Source: Rhodospirillaceae bacterium (GTDB taxonomy: Bacteria > Pseudomonadota > Alphaproteobacteria > Rhodospirillales > Rhodospirillaceae). Taken from it: a stretch of 64,000 nt of DNA. The stretch is taken from assembly GCA_029245025.1 (NCBI GenBank), contig JAQWQC010000013.1, positions 112,214-176,213 of the forward strand. The letters run 5' to 3'. Shown one piece after another: positions 34,050 to 44,396 of the stretch. The position numbers and the translations under genes are program-made. Under the pieces are notes generated by a model. It made no database searches. It was not told the origin of the DNA and worked only from the letters and a program-made list of their open reading frames with translations. Within the stretch, counting starts at the first letter, position 1, and each line of letters starts with the position of its first letter.

Positions 34050-35009
34050 ATGCGACAGAGCCATCTTTCAGTCTGGGTACTGCCAGCCGTTCTCATAATT
34101 TTTCTATCCGGATCAGCAGGCGCTCAATCCCTATCTCTATCCCCTGGGGCTAGTTTCAGAGACTGTGCAGATTGTCCTGAAATGGTGGTTATTAGGGATG
34201 GCATATTCCAAATGGGTTCTGATCGAAAAGAGCAGATGCGCGACAACGAACTTCGTCCTGAAGGACCAATTCGAACTGTCACGCTTGCTAAGCTGTTTGC
34301 CGCTGGACGTTTTGAAGTGACCAACGCTCAGTATGCCGCTTTTGTTGAGGCGACCGGCTATAGCGCTACGAACGGGTGTGTGACCTCGGGTGGGCGATAT
34401 GCTGTCAACGGAGTCACTTGGCGTAATCCGGGGATCGGCTCGACCGTGGCCAATGATGAACCAGTGGTTTGTGTCGATTGGCATGATGCTAAGGCGTACA
34501 CCCTGTGGCTGGCTGGGCACACAGGGCTCCCCTATCGCATGCTCACGGAAGCGGAATGGGAGTACGCAGCTAAAGCTGGGGCGACGACGGTCTGGCCGTG
34601 GGGCGATGACGAAACAGAGATCTGCGAGCATGGCAATGTCTTTGATGAGTCTGGTTTAAAAGACCCGCGAGCAAAAATTGGTACGAATGCAGCGGCAACT
34701 GCGGCAGAGTGCGATGACGGATTTCAAACAATAGCGCCTGTCGGGCAATTTCAACCGAATGCGTTTGGCCTTTATGACACCATCGGCAATGTCTGGGAGT
34801 GGAATGAAGATTGCTCTTTGATGCTCTACACAGATGACCCGGTGGATGGATCAGCCTATCAAGCGGGGGGTGTCTGTGAGAAAAGGGCGGTTCGCAGTGG
34901 CAGTTGGCGGACACGTGTGTCGCGTCATAGACCTACATTTCGTGGCCGTGATCCAACGGACCTGGCGTACTTTATGTTCGGTTTTCGATTAGCGCGAGAT
35001 TTAAACTAG
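34050..35009 (+). CDS. Secreted formylglycine-generating-enzyme-like (FGE-sulfatase domain) protein
   Basis: A 319-residue protein with a signal peptide (about 1-25, ending SAGAQS) and an FGE-sulfatase domain: GIFQMGSDRKEQ, RFEVTNAQYAAFVEAT, PVVCVDWHDAKAYTLWL, RMLTEAEWEYAAKAGA, FGLYDTIGNVWEW and a C-terminal RSGSWRT ... FGFRLARD. True FGE uses two cysteines within the final segment before the GFR motif; none is present there, so sulfatase activation is unlikely. Related cysteine-free proteins do other work (for example EgtB uses iron). Strong ribosome site AAAAGGAGATAT. Confidence 0.85.
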   Translation: MRQSHLSVWVLPAVLIIFLSGSAGAQSLSLSPGASFRDCADCPEMVVIRDGIFQMGSDRKEQMRDNELRPEGPIRTVTLAKLFAAGRFEVTNAQYAAFVEATGYSATNGCVTSGGRYAVNGVTWRNPGIGSTVANDEPVVCVDWHDAKAYTLWLAGHTGLPYRMLTEAEWEYAAKAGATTVWPWGDDETEICEHGNVFDESGLKDPRAKIGTNAAATAAECDDGFQTIAPVGQFQPNAFGLYDTIGNVWEWNEDCSLMLYTDDPVDGSAYQAGGVCEKRAVRSGSWRTRVSRHRPTFRGRDPTDLAYFMFGFRLARDLN

Positions 35010-35087
35010 CCCAATAAAGCAAGCTGAATGACCGGAATGCTATAGAATTTCCGTCGTAGGCTCTGCGCGCTTATCGCTTTTGAGGAT

Positions 35088-38000
35088 TTAGAATCTAAAC
35101 CGGACAGTCACAGCGCCCGTGTGAGCAGTGTACCCGCTGCCCTTTTCTCCATCGTAGTCGAACGATACGGTTGCGTGTTCGTTTTTATAAAAGACGCCCA
35201 GGCCAAGTGAAAACAAACCTTGCGTATTACCGACGCGTTGCAGGACGAACGGTGTTCCTCCAGCAGAGAACGAGAGTTCTAGATCCTGCGTCCCGGTCAT
35301 AAATTCACGGGTGTAGTTAGAGCGGAGCTCAAATTCGAGGGTTGCGTCGCTTTCCTGGATAAACCTCTTGCGCCCAGCTAACCCAATACTCCCGCGTAAG
35401 GAGTCTGTGTTGTTACTCATGACGTTCAGGTTCAAGCCGTTGCCGCCGCCGTCTTCAATGTATGACCCTTGATGTAGGTATAGATATTGAATACGGGCTG
35501 TCGGAATAAAGCTCAGTGTGTCTCGTTGCACACCTAGGGCGAGTTGCCAGGCAGTACTAAAGTGATAGCCATTCCAATCGCCTACGGATGTTCTATCGAT
35601 GGCATCGAATTGGACCTTACGTTCACTATTTAATGAGTCATATCCGAAGGTCACACTGCCTTGTAGGTTCCGGATTTCGTCACCCATGCGGATGTATCCG
35701 TTGAGCTGCGAACTACTAAACTCTGTTGGCTTGTCGATAGACGTTAGTTCATCGGGGAAGCTCCACAACTGCGTGTATGCAATGCCCGCGCGCGCGAGTC
35801 TTCCAACCTGGCGATCAACGCCAATAGCAACACCACCAGACCAGGTCGTGTACCCCAGTTGCTCCCCGTCAGGCTTGCGCTTGGCATAATGGACCATGCC
35901 TTGGACCCAGGCTGACGGCTTGTCGCGGTAAAAGCCGACGGCTGGGACCCGATCCAGGCGACGATTGATAGCGCCGAGTGCCATGTTCTGTTGGTCGATT
36001 GCAGCTTGCATCACTGCGCTACTGGTGTCGGGAAGCAGCTGAACCAGTGCATCCTCAAATTCCGCTTGGGTGGCTATGCCTGCGAGACCCGTAAACAGAT
36101 CAGTATCTCCGCTGAAGGCTGCTGAGGCGCCTTCGTAGAGTGTGCCCATGTTACTCGATAATCCAAGGTCTGCCGATGTGCGACGTGTCACTTGAAGGAG
36201 AATGGCATTAGGGTTCGTATCATCGCTGATGACTTGAATATTGTGCATGTAAGAGGTGTCAGCTGGCACTGCGGCAGTGGCAACCAATGACGTGTTGAGT
36301 TGCCCTGCTTCAACCAGCGTGAAGGTCTGTTGGTCTGTAATGAAGTTACGAAGAATAGGGATAATCGTCGTATCTGCTGCCAGGTTGGCCACACCCGTAG
36401 CACTGAGTGTGCCAGCGCGATTGTTGACCCCATCAACTTCAATACGAAGTGTTGTGCCGCCTTGAATATCCAGTGTGCGCAGCGGGGCGCCTGCATCAGC
36501 AAGAATGGTCCAATCACTGTTCGACACAGTCAGATCAATTTCTGATCCCGTGTGAGCGAAGCCCGCAGATAGCGTTGTATTCACTAACGATACCGTCTTG
36601 GTGCCTGTGGTGAATTGGAAATTACCTGAAACTGTCGCGTCCGTTAGAGAGATTACGTCATTGCCGCCTCCTAGAGCATTAATTGACGCGGCAACTGATC
36701 CGCCGTTTACAGTGTAGGTGGTGTTGCCGTTTCCGTTCCCTAAGTAAATATCGCCTTCCATCGTCCCTGAGTTAAAGAACGTAAAGTCCTTGTTTGACGT
36801 TCGAACATCCAAAGCCGTCGTCGTTCCGGTTGAGCCGTCACGTATTTGAGCAAGAACATCACCAGTGTTGGCAAAGCTGGTAAGTGTTCCGGCCCGGTCG
36901 ACGATGGCAAACGCGCTTGAACCTGAGCCGGCTGCGTTGGCACGAATGATTCCGGTGTTGGTCAAGCTGGACAGAGACCCATTTTGCTCGACAAGAATCG
37001 CCGTGGCATTTCCACCTAGAGTACCGATGGTGCCAACGTTTATATCCTCTTCTGAGTCGGAAGTGATCGCGAGAATATCACCCGTGTTATTAAGCGTAGG
37101 TACGGTCGCATAATCGCCAATCTTTATCGCCAGCGCTGTGGAGTCGAGAGAGCCGGCGCGTATGTCGCCTCCGTCATTTTTTAAGCCACCGATCAGTGTG
37201 GTTTGATAAATAGTGCCGCCAGAGATCATGCCCTCAATGACGATGCCTTCAACCGCAGTTCCTTCTTCAGCGCTACCTGTCGTAATTAAACCTTGGTTAA
37301 GAATGGAAAATGCGCTGTCCCCTGTTCCTACAGCGCCCAGTGATATATCGCTCAATATCCCACTGGCACCTCCAGGACTTACGCGCACTGCAGGGCCAGA
37401 CCCGGTAGCGCTGATATTTGCATCGTTGATTGATACAGCCGGATCGTCGGCTTCTAATTCAGATTCAAGGGCTTCTGTGACCTGATTACCGTTATTAAAA
37501 ATGCCGCCGCTGACTGAATTCGCTATCCAGAGAGAGGCTTGTCCAGAAGCTTCTGGAACGATCTCGAAGTCGATGTCGCGGGTTTCAGTCGCTCCTGCAT
37601 TAATTGTGCCGTTATTGGTTATTGCTCCTGCGATAGCGCCGCCAACATAGACAGAGATTCCACCCTCCCCTGCGGCATTAATAGTGCTCGAATTCGTGAT
37701 GTCTCCTTTAACAGCGCCGTTCAAGTTGATTGATGTAGAGTTGTCACCAATTGTCGTGATGCGGCCTTGATTATCGATTGATCCGTTTAGAGTTGTGTCG
37801 ACAAAAATGCCAAAAGACTCGTTTCCGCCAACTTCAATCGCGCTGCCAACGCCATTAACTATCGATCCCGTTAGCATGCCAGGGCCATTCACGCGGATGC
37901 CGTAATTGTCGGCTACTGAGTCGACCAAATTGCTGTCTGTCTCTGGGCCTGGAACTGATATGATGCTGTTGTTTATTACACTGCCGGTTAAGTTGCCTAA

Positions 38001-38306
38001 CGACCCGTCGACCAAAACGCCAGTTGCATTGGTCTCTGATGTCAGCTGAATCTGCCCGCCATTAGTAATGCTATTGTCGCTATTCAGAATGATAGCTGGC
38101 CCGGTTGAAAGCTCGACCACACCATTACCTTCGATAATGATGTCACCAGACCCATTGCCGTCACCAGTTGCAGTATTGGCTGCCGTCGTCCGATTGTCGG
38201 GAATTGTGAGGTCACCGGCCAGAACAGGGTTAGCCGAAAGCACGGCAACTGATAGCACTAAGACTGCTGGTGTTTGGTAAGTCAGTCTGGATTTGGAGAA
38301 ACTCAT
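35088..38306 (-). CDS. Autotransporter (type Va) with repetitive passenger
   Basis: A 1072-residue outer-membrane protein. A signal peptide (LVLSVAVLSANPVLAGD) is followed by a beta-helix passenger of about 700 residues rich in Asn, Gly, Thr and Ser with ITNxGxI-type turns (SITNGGQIQ, ITNNGTINAG, SLTNTGIIRANA). The last 270 residues form a beta-barrel autotransporter domain ending in aromatic VTVRFRF, the usual final residue for BAM recognition. Three or four passenger segments share the same turn. The ATG at 38306 is used; a GTG at 38318 would add four residues. Passenger function is not evident. Confidence 0.9.
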   Translation of the reverse strand: MSFSKSRLTYQTPAVLVLSVAVLSANPVLAGDLTIPDNRTTAANTATGDGNGSGDIIIEGNGVVELSTGPAIILNSDNSITNGGQIQLTSETNATGVLVDGSLGNLTGSVINNSIISVPGPETDSNLVDSVADNYGIRVNGPGMLTGSIVNGVGSAIEVGGNESFGIFVDTTLNGSIDNQGRITTIGDNSTSINLNGAVKGDITNSSTINAAGEGGISVYVGGAIAGAITNNGTINAGATETRDIDFEIVPEASGQASLWIANSVSGGIFNNGNQVTEALESELEADDPAVSINDANISATGSGPAVRVSPGGASGILSDISLGAVGTGDSAFSILNQGLITTGSAEEGTAVEGIVIEGMISGGTIYQTTLIGGLKNDGGDIRAGSLDSTALAIKIGDYATVPTLNNTGDILAITSDSEEDINVGTIGTLGGNATAILVEQNGSLSSLTNTGIIRANAAGSGSSAFAIVDRAGTLTSFANTGDVLAQIRDGSTGTTTALDVRTSNKDFTFFNSGTMEGDIYLGNGNGNTTYTVNGGSVAASINALGGGNDVISLTDATVSGNFQFTTGTKTVSLVNTTLSAGFAHTGSEIDLTVSNSDWTILADAGAPLRTLDIQGGTTLRIEVDGVNNRAGTLSATGVANLAADTTIIPILRNFITDQQTFTLVEAGQLNTSLVATAAVPADTSYMHNIQVISDDTNPNAILLQVTRRTSADLGLSSNMGTLYEGASAAFSGDTDLFTGLAGIATQAEFEDALVQLLPDTSSAVMQAAIDQQNMALGAINRRLDRVPAVGFYRDKPSAWVQGMVHYAKRKPDGEQLGYTTWSGGVAIGVDRQVGRLARAGIAYTQLWSFPDELTSIDKPTEFSSSQLNGYIRMGDEIRNLQGSVTFGYDSLNSERKVQFDAIDRTSVGDWNGYHFSTAWQLALGVQRDTLSFIPTARIQYLYLHQGSYIEDGGGNGLNLNVMSNNTDSLRGSIGLAGRKRFIQESDATLEFELRSNYTREFMTGTQDLELSFSAGGTPFVLQRVGNTQGLFSLGLGVFYKNEHATVSFDYDGEKGSGYTAHTGAVTVRFRF

Positions 38307-38477
38307 TCGAACCGTCACTCTATTTTTGTCTCAATTTACCTGCAGCAATACGGGGCAAGTCCCTACTTATAATTATAGGGCCAATGTAGACACGCCTTGA
38401 GGCGGTCAAGTCAATCCATGCTTGCTTATCCCGGCCATCAATATTGTCAAAATGTGGCAGGAATTCATCGGAAAACC

Positions 38478-39818
38478 CTAGCCAGCCAGGGTGGGGCCAT
38501 CTGAAGCCCCGGTTTCTCCCGGCATACGACCGGGGGAATTCCAACGCACAAGCACTGCGCAAAGGAAGATAAAGGCATTAATGCTGCCCACCATGAGGAA
38601 CACCGAGCCCGGCGACACATTATCGAACAGCCACCCCCCAAGGACGGAACAGAACAAAATTCCAACTGCGCCAGAAATATTGAAACCGCCAATGACAGCA
38701 CCACGCTCAGCTTTTGGCGCTTCCTGACCAACCAGTGCCTGAGAGCCAAAGAATGCAGAGATTTGTCCGATGCCGAGAAGAATGACAAAGGGGAGTGCAT
38801 CAGATGCCGTTGGATCTTCGACCAGCCCCATGCCTAAGTACCCAAGTGCAGCAAGTGCCATGCAAAAAGCTAAGAATCCGGTTCGGTTAAATCGATCAAT
38901 AAAGAAGATAATAACAAAGGTCCAAAGCAGAGCGGCGGACTGGGCGGCAACGAAAGCTAGAGCCGCGTTCCTCGTGGCCTCTGATGTCGGTAAACCCTGA
39001 CTGGTCCCTGCGATTGTGCCCCATAGAGTCAGGAACGTGCCCAGAATAACCAAATCGCCGCGAGCGATGAACGCAGCGCCATAGGATAAAGCAATGCGTG
39101 GGTTTTTTATGCCTTGCTTAATTACGCTTATAGCGAGCTCTTTGATGGCCGGTTTTTCTTCATCCTTGGCTGGTGTTCCATCTTTGAGGCCAAACCAAAG
39201 AACTAAGGTTGAAATGATGCATAGTCCAGCAACGAGCCAATGCACCATCTCACCCGCCTCGACACCGTCCATGCCACTGGACGTGAAACGTTCTGGTAAC
39301 GAGCCAAAAACTCGGTTGATGAAAACCACACCAAGGCCATTCATGGCGCCGACGATGCCAACGAGTTTGCCGCGTGACGCCTCCTGCGGATAGTCGGTGA
39401 CGATCGTCGCCAACATTCCGGTCGAGGTCGCAATCCCGATAGCGTAAATCACTCGATAAAGTGTAAGTTCGGTGACTGTGTCGGCTGTGGGATACAGCGC
39501 GTATCCCAGACCCATTGTCAGAAAGCCAAAGAGGTAGACAGATTTGCGGCCGATGCGGTCAGCGGCGATGCCTACCGGGCCAAACAAAAGAAGTGAGACG
39601 ATCTCAGTCCAAAAGACTAAGTTGCCACTGATCGTCCCTTGCTCACCATTCGGGACTTGCAGGATTTCTGTGAGAATGTATGGCGTGCCAATGCCGATAA
39701 AGGTCAGGAGACCTATCGTAAAGAACGCCGCATACATCAGTGTCCAGGTGTTTCCTTTGCTCACACCAGGGGCTAGCCAAACAGGGCCGAACTTGTTGCA
39801 GCTAGTAGCGATGGACAT
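38478..39818 (-). CDS. Major facilitator superfamily transporter
   Basis: A 446-residue MFS carrier with about twelve membrane segments and a large central cytoplasmic loop (GLKDGTPAKDEEKPAIKELA). The loop 2-3 signature reads GIAADRIGRKSVYL and the repeat is LVGIVGAMNGLGVVF; the second-half equivalent is FIDRFNRTGFL. Substrate cannot be assigned. It is followed on the opposite strand by msrQ, with 91 bases between the starts. Confidence 0.9.
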   Translation of the reverse strand: MSIATSCNKFGPVWLAPGVSKGNTWTLMYAAFFTIGLLTFIGIGTPYILTEILQVPNGEQGTISGNLVFWTEIVSLLLFGPVGIAADRIGRKSVYLFGFLTMGLGYALYPTADTVTELTLYRVIYAIGIATSTGMLATIVTDYPQEASRGKLVGIVGAMNGLGVVFINRVFGSLPERFTSSGMDGVEAGEMVHWLVAGLCIISTLVLWFGLKDGTPAKDEEKPAIKELAISVIKQGIKNPRIALSYGAAFIARGDLVILGTFLTLWGTIAGTSQGLPTSEATRNAALAFVAAQSAALLWTFVIIFFIDRFNRTGFLAFCMALAALGYLGMGLVEDPTASDALPFVILLGIGQISAFFGSQALVGQEAPKAERGAVIGGFNISGAVGILFCSVLGGWLFDNVSPGSVFLMVGSINAFIFLCAVLVRWNSPGRMPGETGASDGPTLAG

Positions 39819-39909
39819 GCGTGTCTTTCCTCACAAACTCGTGTCTCACGCCGATGTGTGAGATCAAAACCTTCCCCTTTGCGACTGGTTAGAGTACACG
39901 GCTGGTGCT

Positions 39910-40536
39910 ATGTCCGATACTACGGAAAATGTTGGGGCAACCGAGCCCCGATCAAAGATCAAAAGAGTATCCTGGCAAAAACCAGCGATCTTCTGCCTGT
40001 GTCTTGTCCCGCTCGCATGGTTGATAGTGTGGGCGGTAGCGGGTGATCTCGGCGCGAATCCCATTGAGGCTATAACTCGCTACCTCGGGGATTGGGCGTT
40101 AAGGTTTATTTTGATCGCATTGGCCGTGACACCAATACGCGTGTTAACCGGCTGGACTGCAGTTGGGCGATTTCGTCGGATGCTCGGTCTGTTTGCGTTC
40201 TTCTACCTGCTTTTGCATTTGTCGAGTTATGTTGGGCTCGACCAGTTCTTCTATTGGTCTGGTATCTGGCAGGACATCGTAAAGCGTATCTACATTACGC
40301 TGGGTGTGGCAGCGGCAGTATTGCTGGCGCTACTAGCGGCAACATCGACTGACAAAATGGTCAATCGTTTAGGGGGTAAGCGTTGGCGCGAGCTGCACCG
40401 CCTGGTTTATCTGGCGGCCGTTCTAGGCGTGATCCATTTTTTTATGATGCTCAAGGCTGACTACACTGAGCCGACGATTTACGCGGTCGTTCTTGCTGGC
40501 CTTTTTGGAGTCCGCGTATATAAAAAATGGGTCTGA
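39910..40536 (+). CDS. msrQ: Protein-methionine-sulfoxide reductase haem-binding subunit MsrQ
   Basis: A 208-residue inner-membrane haem-b protein of the ferric-reductase-like family (formerly YedZ), which passes quinol electrons to MsrP. About six membrane segments; ligand histidines in LLLHLSSYVGLDQF, RWRELHRLVYLAAVLGVIHFF. The RVLTGWTAVGRFRRMLGL segment is typical. Partner msrP lies at 30553-31530, about 8 kb upstream. A 39-residue cytoplasmic extension precedes the first segment. Confidence 0.95.
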   Translation: MSDTTENVGATEPRSKIKRVSWQKPAIFCLCLVPLAWLIVWAVAGDLGANPIEAITRYLGDWALRFILIALAVTPIRVLTGWTAVGRFRRMLGLFAFFYLLLHLSSYVGLDQFFYWSGIWQDIVKRIYITLGVAAAVLLALLAATSTDKMVNRLGGKRWRELHRLVYLAAVLGVIHFFMMLKADYTEPTIYAVVLAGLFGVRVYKKWV

Positions 40537-40915
40537 ACTGCATAGCAAAGCCGGGACCTTTGCTTGGCGGACACAGCCAGTTGGCGCACTAACGAGGTGG
40601 GGTTGGTTCTCTTCACTATAATTTTAAGTACATTGAGGGCCGAATCACCGCATCGAACGGCATCTCCATGTACCCAGACCAGGCTGAAGACGATAAGCAG
40701 CGTCTACATAAAGCCGAGCTCGCAATTTCCCCGCAAAGTCCCAGGGCAAGGCGAATTACCAGATTTTACCGCGATGGGCTGGTAATCGATGGTGTGCCAT
40801 AGCGCAATGCTGGCTTGTGGGGTCTTGTCGGGCCTTGCAATCCATGGCCTGGTCGGCCAAAACCCCTTAATGTTCTAACCCAAAATTTTTTCTGTTTATC
40901 TCGATCTAGGCCCCC
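40537..40915. other. Gap between msrQ and tkt with coding-like scraps
   Basis: About 380 bases without a convincing gene. On the plus strand one frame reads protein-like (KYIEGRITASNGISMYPDQA, then EDDKQRLHKAELAI) around 40625-40730 and continues to a stop at about 40799, but it has no start and no family I recognise. It may be a decayed small gene. No tRNA, hairpin terminator or riboswitch was found. The tkt promoter presumably lies in the last 100 bases. Confidence 0.4.
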
Positions 40916-42904
40916 ATGAAAGAATCATCTCCTCCCGTGAGCCACGCCGAGATGGCAAATGCCATCCGGTTTCTGTCTGCCGACGCTGTTCAAAAAGCGA
41001 ATTCCGGCCACCCAGGCATGCCCATGGGTATGGCTGATGTGGCGACTGTTTTGTTTTCTAGGTTCCTGAAATTTGATGTCGCTGATCCGCGCTGGCCTGA
41101 CCGAGATCGATTTATTCTGTCTGCCGGTCATGGCTCCATGCTGCTGTACAGTCTGATGTATCTGACTGGGTCTAAAGACATGACCATTGAGCAGATTCGT
41201 AACTTCCGGCAACTCGGCAGTATTACCGCGGGTCATCCTGAATACGGTCACGCGTCTGCTGCCGAGACAACCACTGGACCTCTAGGGCAAGGATTGGCCA
41301 ATTCAGTTGGCATGGCATTGTCAGAGCGTATGTTGTCGGCACGATTTGGATCAGGCGTCGTTGACCACTTTACGTATGTGATCGCCGGTGATGGCTGCCT
41401 GATGGAGGGCATTAGCCATGAGGCGATCTCTCTCGCCGGGCATCTTAAACTCGGGAAACTGATTGTTCTCTTTGATGACAACAAAATCAGTATCGATGGA
41501 CCTACTGATCTCACTGTCTCCGATGATCAACGCGCGCGTTTTGAGGCGTCTGGCTGGCACACCCTAGCGGTTGATGGCCACGACCCAGACGCCGTCGCCA
41601 ACGCTATTGAGCAGGCGCGCGAGTCAGATAAACCCTCGTTGATCGCCTGTCGCACGACAATTGGCTATGGCGCCCCGACGCTTGCAGGAACATCGAAAAC
41701 ACATGGTGCCCCACTGGGGGATGATGAGATTTCCGGTGCGAGAGCAGCGCTGGGTTGGTCAGCAGAGCCGTTCGAAGTTCCGGACTCAGTTCTCACATGT
41801 TGGCGCAGTGTCGGCAGCCGAGGCGGCAAGTCGCGAACTGAATGGCAAAGCGCCCTCGGCAAATTGCCTGCGGAACGCAAAGCAGATTTTGAACGCACCA
41901 TGAGTGGTGCTCTTCCTGAGGGTTGGGAATCTGCGATCGCCGCGGTGAAATCAAAGGCCGTAAAAGACGCACCGAAAATGGCGACCCGCAAAGCATCTGA
42001 AGAAGTGCTGAAAGAGCTGACCAAGGTCATTCCTGAAATGGTTGGAGGGTCTGCAGACCTAACCGGATCGAACAACACGAAGGTTGATGCGCTTCAACCA
42101 ATCTCATCTGATGATTTTTCGGGCGGGTATGTTTATTGGGGTGTGCGCGAACACGGCATGGCGTCGGCAATGAATGGTATAGCGCTGCACGGCGGATTTA
42201 TTCCGTTCGCCGGTACATTCTTAGTCTTTACGGACTATTGTCGCCCGGCCATTCGCTTGTCTGCTTTGATGCAGCAACGGGTCATTTATGTGATGACCCA
42301 CGATTCCATTGGTTTGGGCGAAGATGGCCCGACCCACCAACCGATCGAGCACTTGGCGAGTTTGCGGGCCATGCCGAACGTGTTGGTTATGCGTCCAGCT
42401 GACCTGGTCGAAACGGCTGAGTGCTGGGGCATTGCCGTTGCTCAACCAGACCGCCCGTCTGTCCTGGCGTTGAGCCGCCAGGGTCTACCGGCCGTTCGTC
42501 TTACCGATACGGATGAAAACTTAAGTGCCAGGGGTGCTTATGTCCTTGCGGAGTCTGACGGACCCCGGCAGGCCACGATTATCGCAACCGGATCGGAAGT
42601 CTCATTGGCTCTCGAGGCTCAGGCTGCTCTGAAGACAGACGGGGTCAACGCTGCGGTGGTTTCGATGCCCTGCAGTGACTTGTTTGACGAGCAAGATGAG
42701 GCTTATCGTGTATCTTTGCTAGGATCAGCGCCGAGGGTGGCCGTGGAAGCGGGTATTTGTTACGGCTGGGAGCGGTATGTTGGGGATGACGGCCACATCG
42801 TCGGAATGTCCTCCTTTGGCGCTTCGGCTCCTGCCTCGGACCTGTATACTCACTTTGGTATTACCGCTGAGGCCGTTGTCGATGCGGTCAAAGCTCGAGT
42901 TTGA
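40916..42904 (+). CDS. tkt: Transketolase
   Basis: A 662-residue thiamine-diphosphate enzyme of the pentose phosphate pathway. N-terminal [20 protein letters not shown] and [10 protein letters not shown]; the ThDP motif [20 protein letters not shown] and DDNKISIDG; active-site segments [23 protein letters not shown] and, in the Pyr domain, [15 protein letters not shown] and ALSRQGLP. Length is normal. It is 22 bases upstream of rpe, so the two likely form an operon for sugar-phosphate interconversion. Confidence 0.97.
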   Translation: MKESSPPVSHAEMANAIRFLSADAVQKANSGHPGMPMGMADVATVLFSRFLKFDVADPRWPDRDRFILSAGHGSMLLYSLMYLTGSKDMTIEQIRNFRQLGSITAGHPEYGHASAAETTTGPLGQGLANSVGMALSERMLSARFGSGVVDHFTYVIAGDGCLMEGISHEAISLAGHLKLGKLIVLFDDNKISIDGPTDLTVSDDQRARFEASGWHTLAVDGHDPDAVANAIEQARESDKPSLIACRTTIGYGAPTLAGTSKTHGAPLGDDEISGARAALGWSAEPFEVPDSVLTCWRSVGSRGGKSRTEWQSALGKLPAERKADFERTMSGALPEGWESAIAAVKSKAVKDAPKMATRKASEEVLKELTKVIPEMVGGSADLTGSNNTKVDALQPISSDDFSGGYVYWGVREHGMASAMNGIALHGGFIPFAGTFLVFTDYCRPAIRLSALMQQRVIYVMTHDSIGLGEDGPTHQPIEHLASLRAMPNVLVMRPADLVETAECWGIAVAQPDRPSVLALSRQGLPAVRLTDTDENLSARGAYVLAESDGPRQATIIATGSEVSLALEAQAALKTDGVNAAVVSMPCSDLFDEQDEAYRVSLLGSAPRVAVEAGICYGWERYVGDDGHIVGMSSFGASAPASDLYTHFGITAEAVVDAVKARV

Positions 42905-42926
42905 ATAGGAGAGGGAGCAGTTTGCT

Positions 42927-43568
42927 ATGTCTGTGAAGATCGCTCCTTCAATTCTGTCTGCTGATTTCGCGAAATTAGGCGAAGAAGTAAGAGCCATCGA
43001 CATAGCCGGTGCCGACTATATCCATGTTGATGTCATGGATGGGCACTTTGTACCGAACATCACCATTGGTCCTGCCGTGGTAAAATCACTTAAGCCACAT
43101 ACGAGCAAGCCCTTTGATGTGCATTTGATGATTGATCCGGTTGACCCTTACGTCGAGGCATTTGCAGACGCCGGATCTGATATCATTACCGTCCATGCTG
43201 AGGCGGGAAAGCACTTAGACCGAACATTGCAATACATCAAAAGTCTAGGCGTTAAAGCTGGTGTCTCGTTGAATCCGGCAACACCGCCAGATGTGGTGAG
43301 CTATGTACTTGATAAGGTCGATCTCATTTTAGTGATGTCGGTCAACCCCGGTTTCGGTGGCCAAACTTTTATTGAATCTCAGTTGGATAAAATTAGTAGC
43401 CTCAAAGAAATGGTTGGCTCTAGAGCGATCGAGATAGAGGTCGACGGTGGAGTTAATCCTGAGACGTCAAAACAATGTATCGCAGCTGGGGCTGATGTTT
43501 TGGTGGCGGGCAGTGCAGTGTTTGGATCAGACGATTACACCGACAACATTTCCGCCCTGCGAGGTTAA
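42927..43568 (+). CDS. rpe: Ribulose-phosphate 3-epimerase
   Basis: A 213-residue TIM-barrel epimerase interconverting ribulose 5-phosphate and xylulose 5-phosphate. Motifs: [34 protein letters not shown] (metal His and catalytic Asp), [20 protein letters not shown] (phosphate loop), EVDGGVN. The start has GGAGAGGGAG upstream. Second gene after tkt; apt is convergent 12 bases after its stop. Confidence 0.97.
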   Translation: MSVKIAPSILSADFAKLGEEVRAIDIAGADYIHVDVMDGHFVPNITIGPAVVKSLKPHTSKPFDVHLMIDPVDPYVEAFADAGSDIITVHAEAGKHLDRTLQYIKSLGVKAGVSLNPATPPDVVSYVLDKVDLILVMSVNPGFGGQTFIESQLDKISSLKEMVGSRAIEIEVDGGVNPETSKQCIAAGADVLVAGSAVFGSDDYTDNISALRG

Positions 43569-43580
43569 GCGCTCGGCAAT

Positions 43581-44099
43581 TTATTCGCCGTCGTAAGCTG
43601 TAAGCGCATGGCAGGGAATATCGAATTTATTACGCCCATTCAAGAATGTGAGTTCGATCAAACACGCTGCTGCAGGAACAGTAGCGCTCGACCCTTTTAG
43701 CAATGAGATCGCTGCAGCCATTGTGCCCCCTGTAGCCAAGAGATCATCAACCAGAACGACGATATCGCCGGGCTTAACGGCATCGTGCTGTATTTCTATG
43801 GCGTCGGTTCCGTACTCGAGTTCATAGGCGTGCGACACGGTTTCGCCGGGGAGCTTGCCTGGCTTTCGGAGCATCAAGATGCCGCAGCCAAGAGCGATAC
43901 CCAGCGGCGCAGCCACAAGAAAACCTCGCGCATCAATGCCGGCAACATAGTCTGGCTTGTACCCCTTTAGTGCATCAGCAAGTTGGTCTATGGCTGACGA
44001 CCAGGCTGCGGGATGGCCGATGAGGGTCGATATATCGAAGAAATTGATTCCTGGTTTCGGAAAATCGGGAATTTGTCGAATGTGGTCTTTGAGGTTCAT
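43581..44099 (-). CDS. apt: Adenine phosphoribosyltransferase
   Basis: A 172-residue purine salvage enzyme making AMP from adenine and PRPP. The PRPP motif VVLVDDLLATGGTMAAAI sits about residues 111-128; GIDARGFLVAAPLG and KPGKLPGETVSHAYELEYG are typical of Apt. The start MNLKDHIRQIPDFPKPG is the normal N-terminus; a longer frame to 44207 has unrelated residues. It converges on rpe. Confidence 0.96.
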   Translation of the reverse strand: MNLKDHIRQIPDFPKPGINFFDISTLIGHPAAWSSAIDQLADALKGYKPDYVAGIDARGFLVAAPLGIALGCGILMLRKPGKLPGETVSHAYELEYGTDAIEIQHDAVKPGDIVVLVDDLLATGGTMAAAISLLKGSSATVPAAACLIELTFLNGRNKFDIPCHALTAYDGE

Positions 44100-44396
44100 A
44101 GAAAATCGCCCTGGCCAGCTGAATCTGCCAGAGAACACTATCCATGCCGTGTGCGTCCGGCCACATAAGAAACCACGGCTGAAAGCCAAACCGCCACAAA
44201 CTCGCAACCCTGCAGGGCTTTCACGCGTGCATTCTTAGAGCAGATAGACCTCGGAAAACTCGTATTAGGCGATATTTCGTTTTCCAAGCCTCAAGAAAGC
44301 GCTCAGTAAATTGATTTTACCAGTCGGCAAATAAAGTAAAATGCGGGAAACGGTGGTTTATAAATACAACCAAACCACGAATTTGGCGAGCCAACC

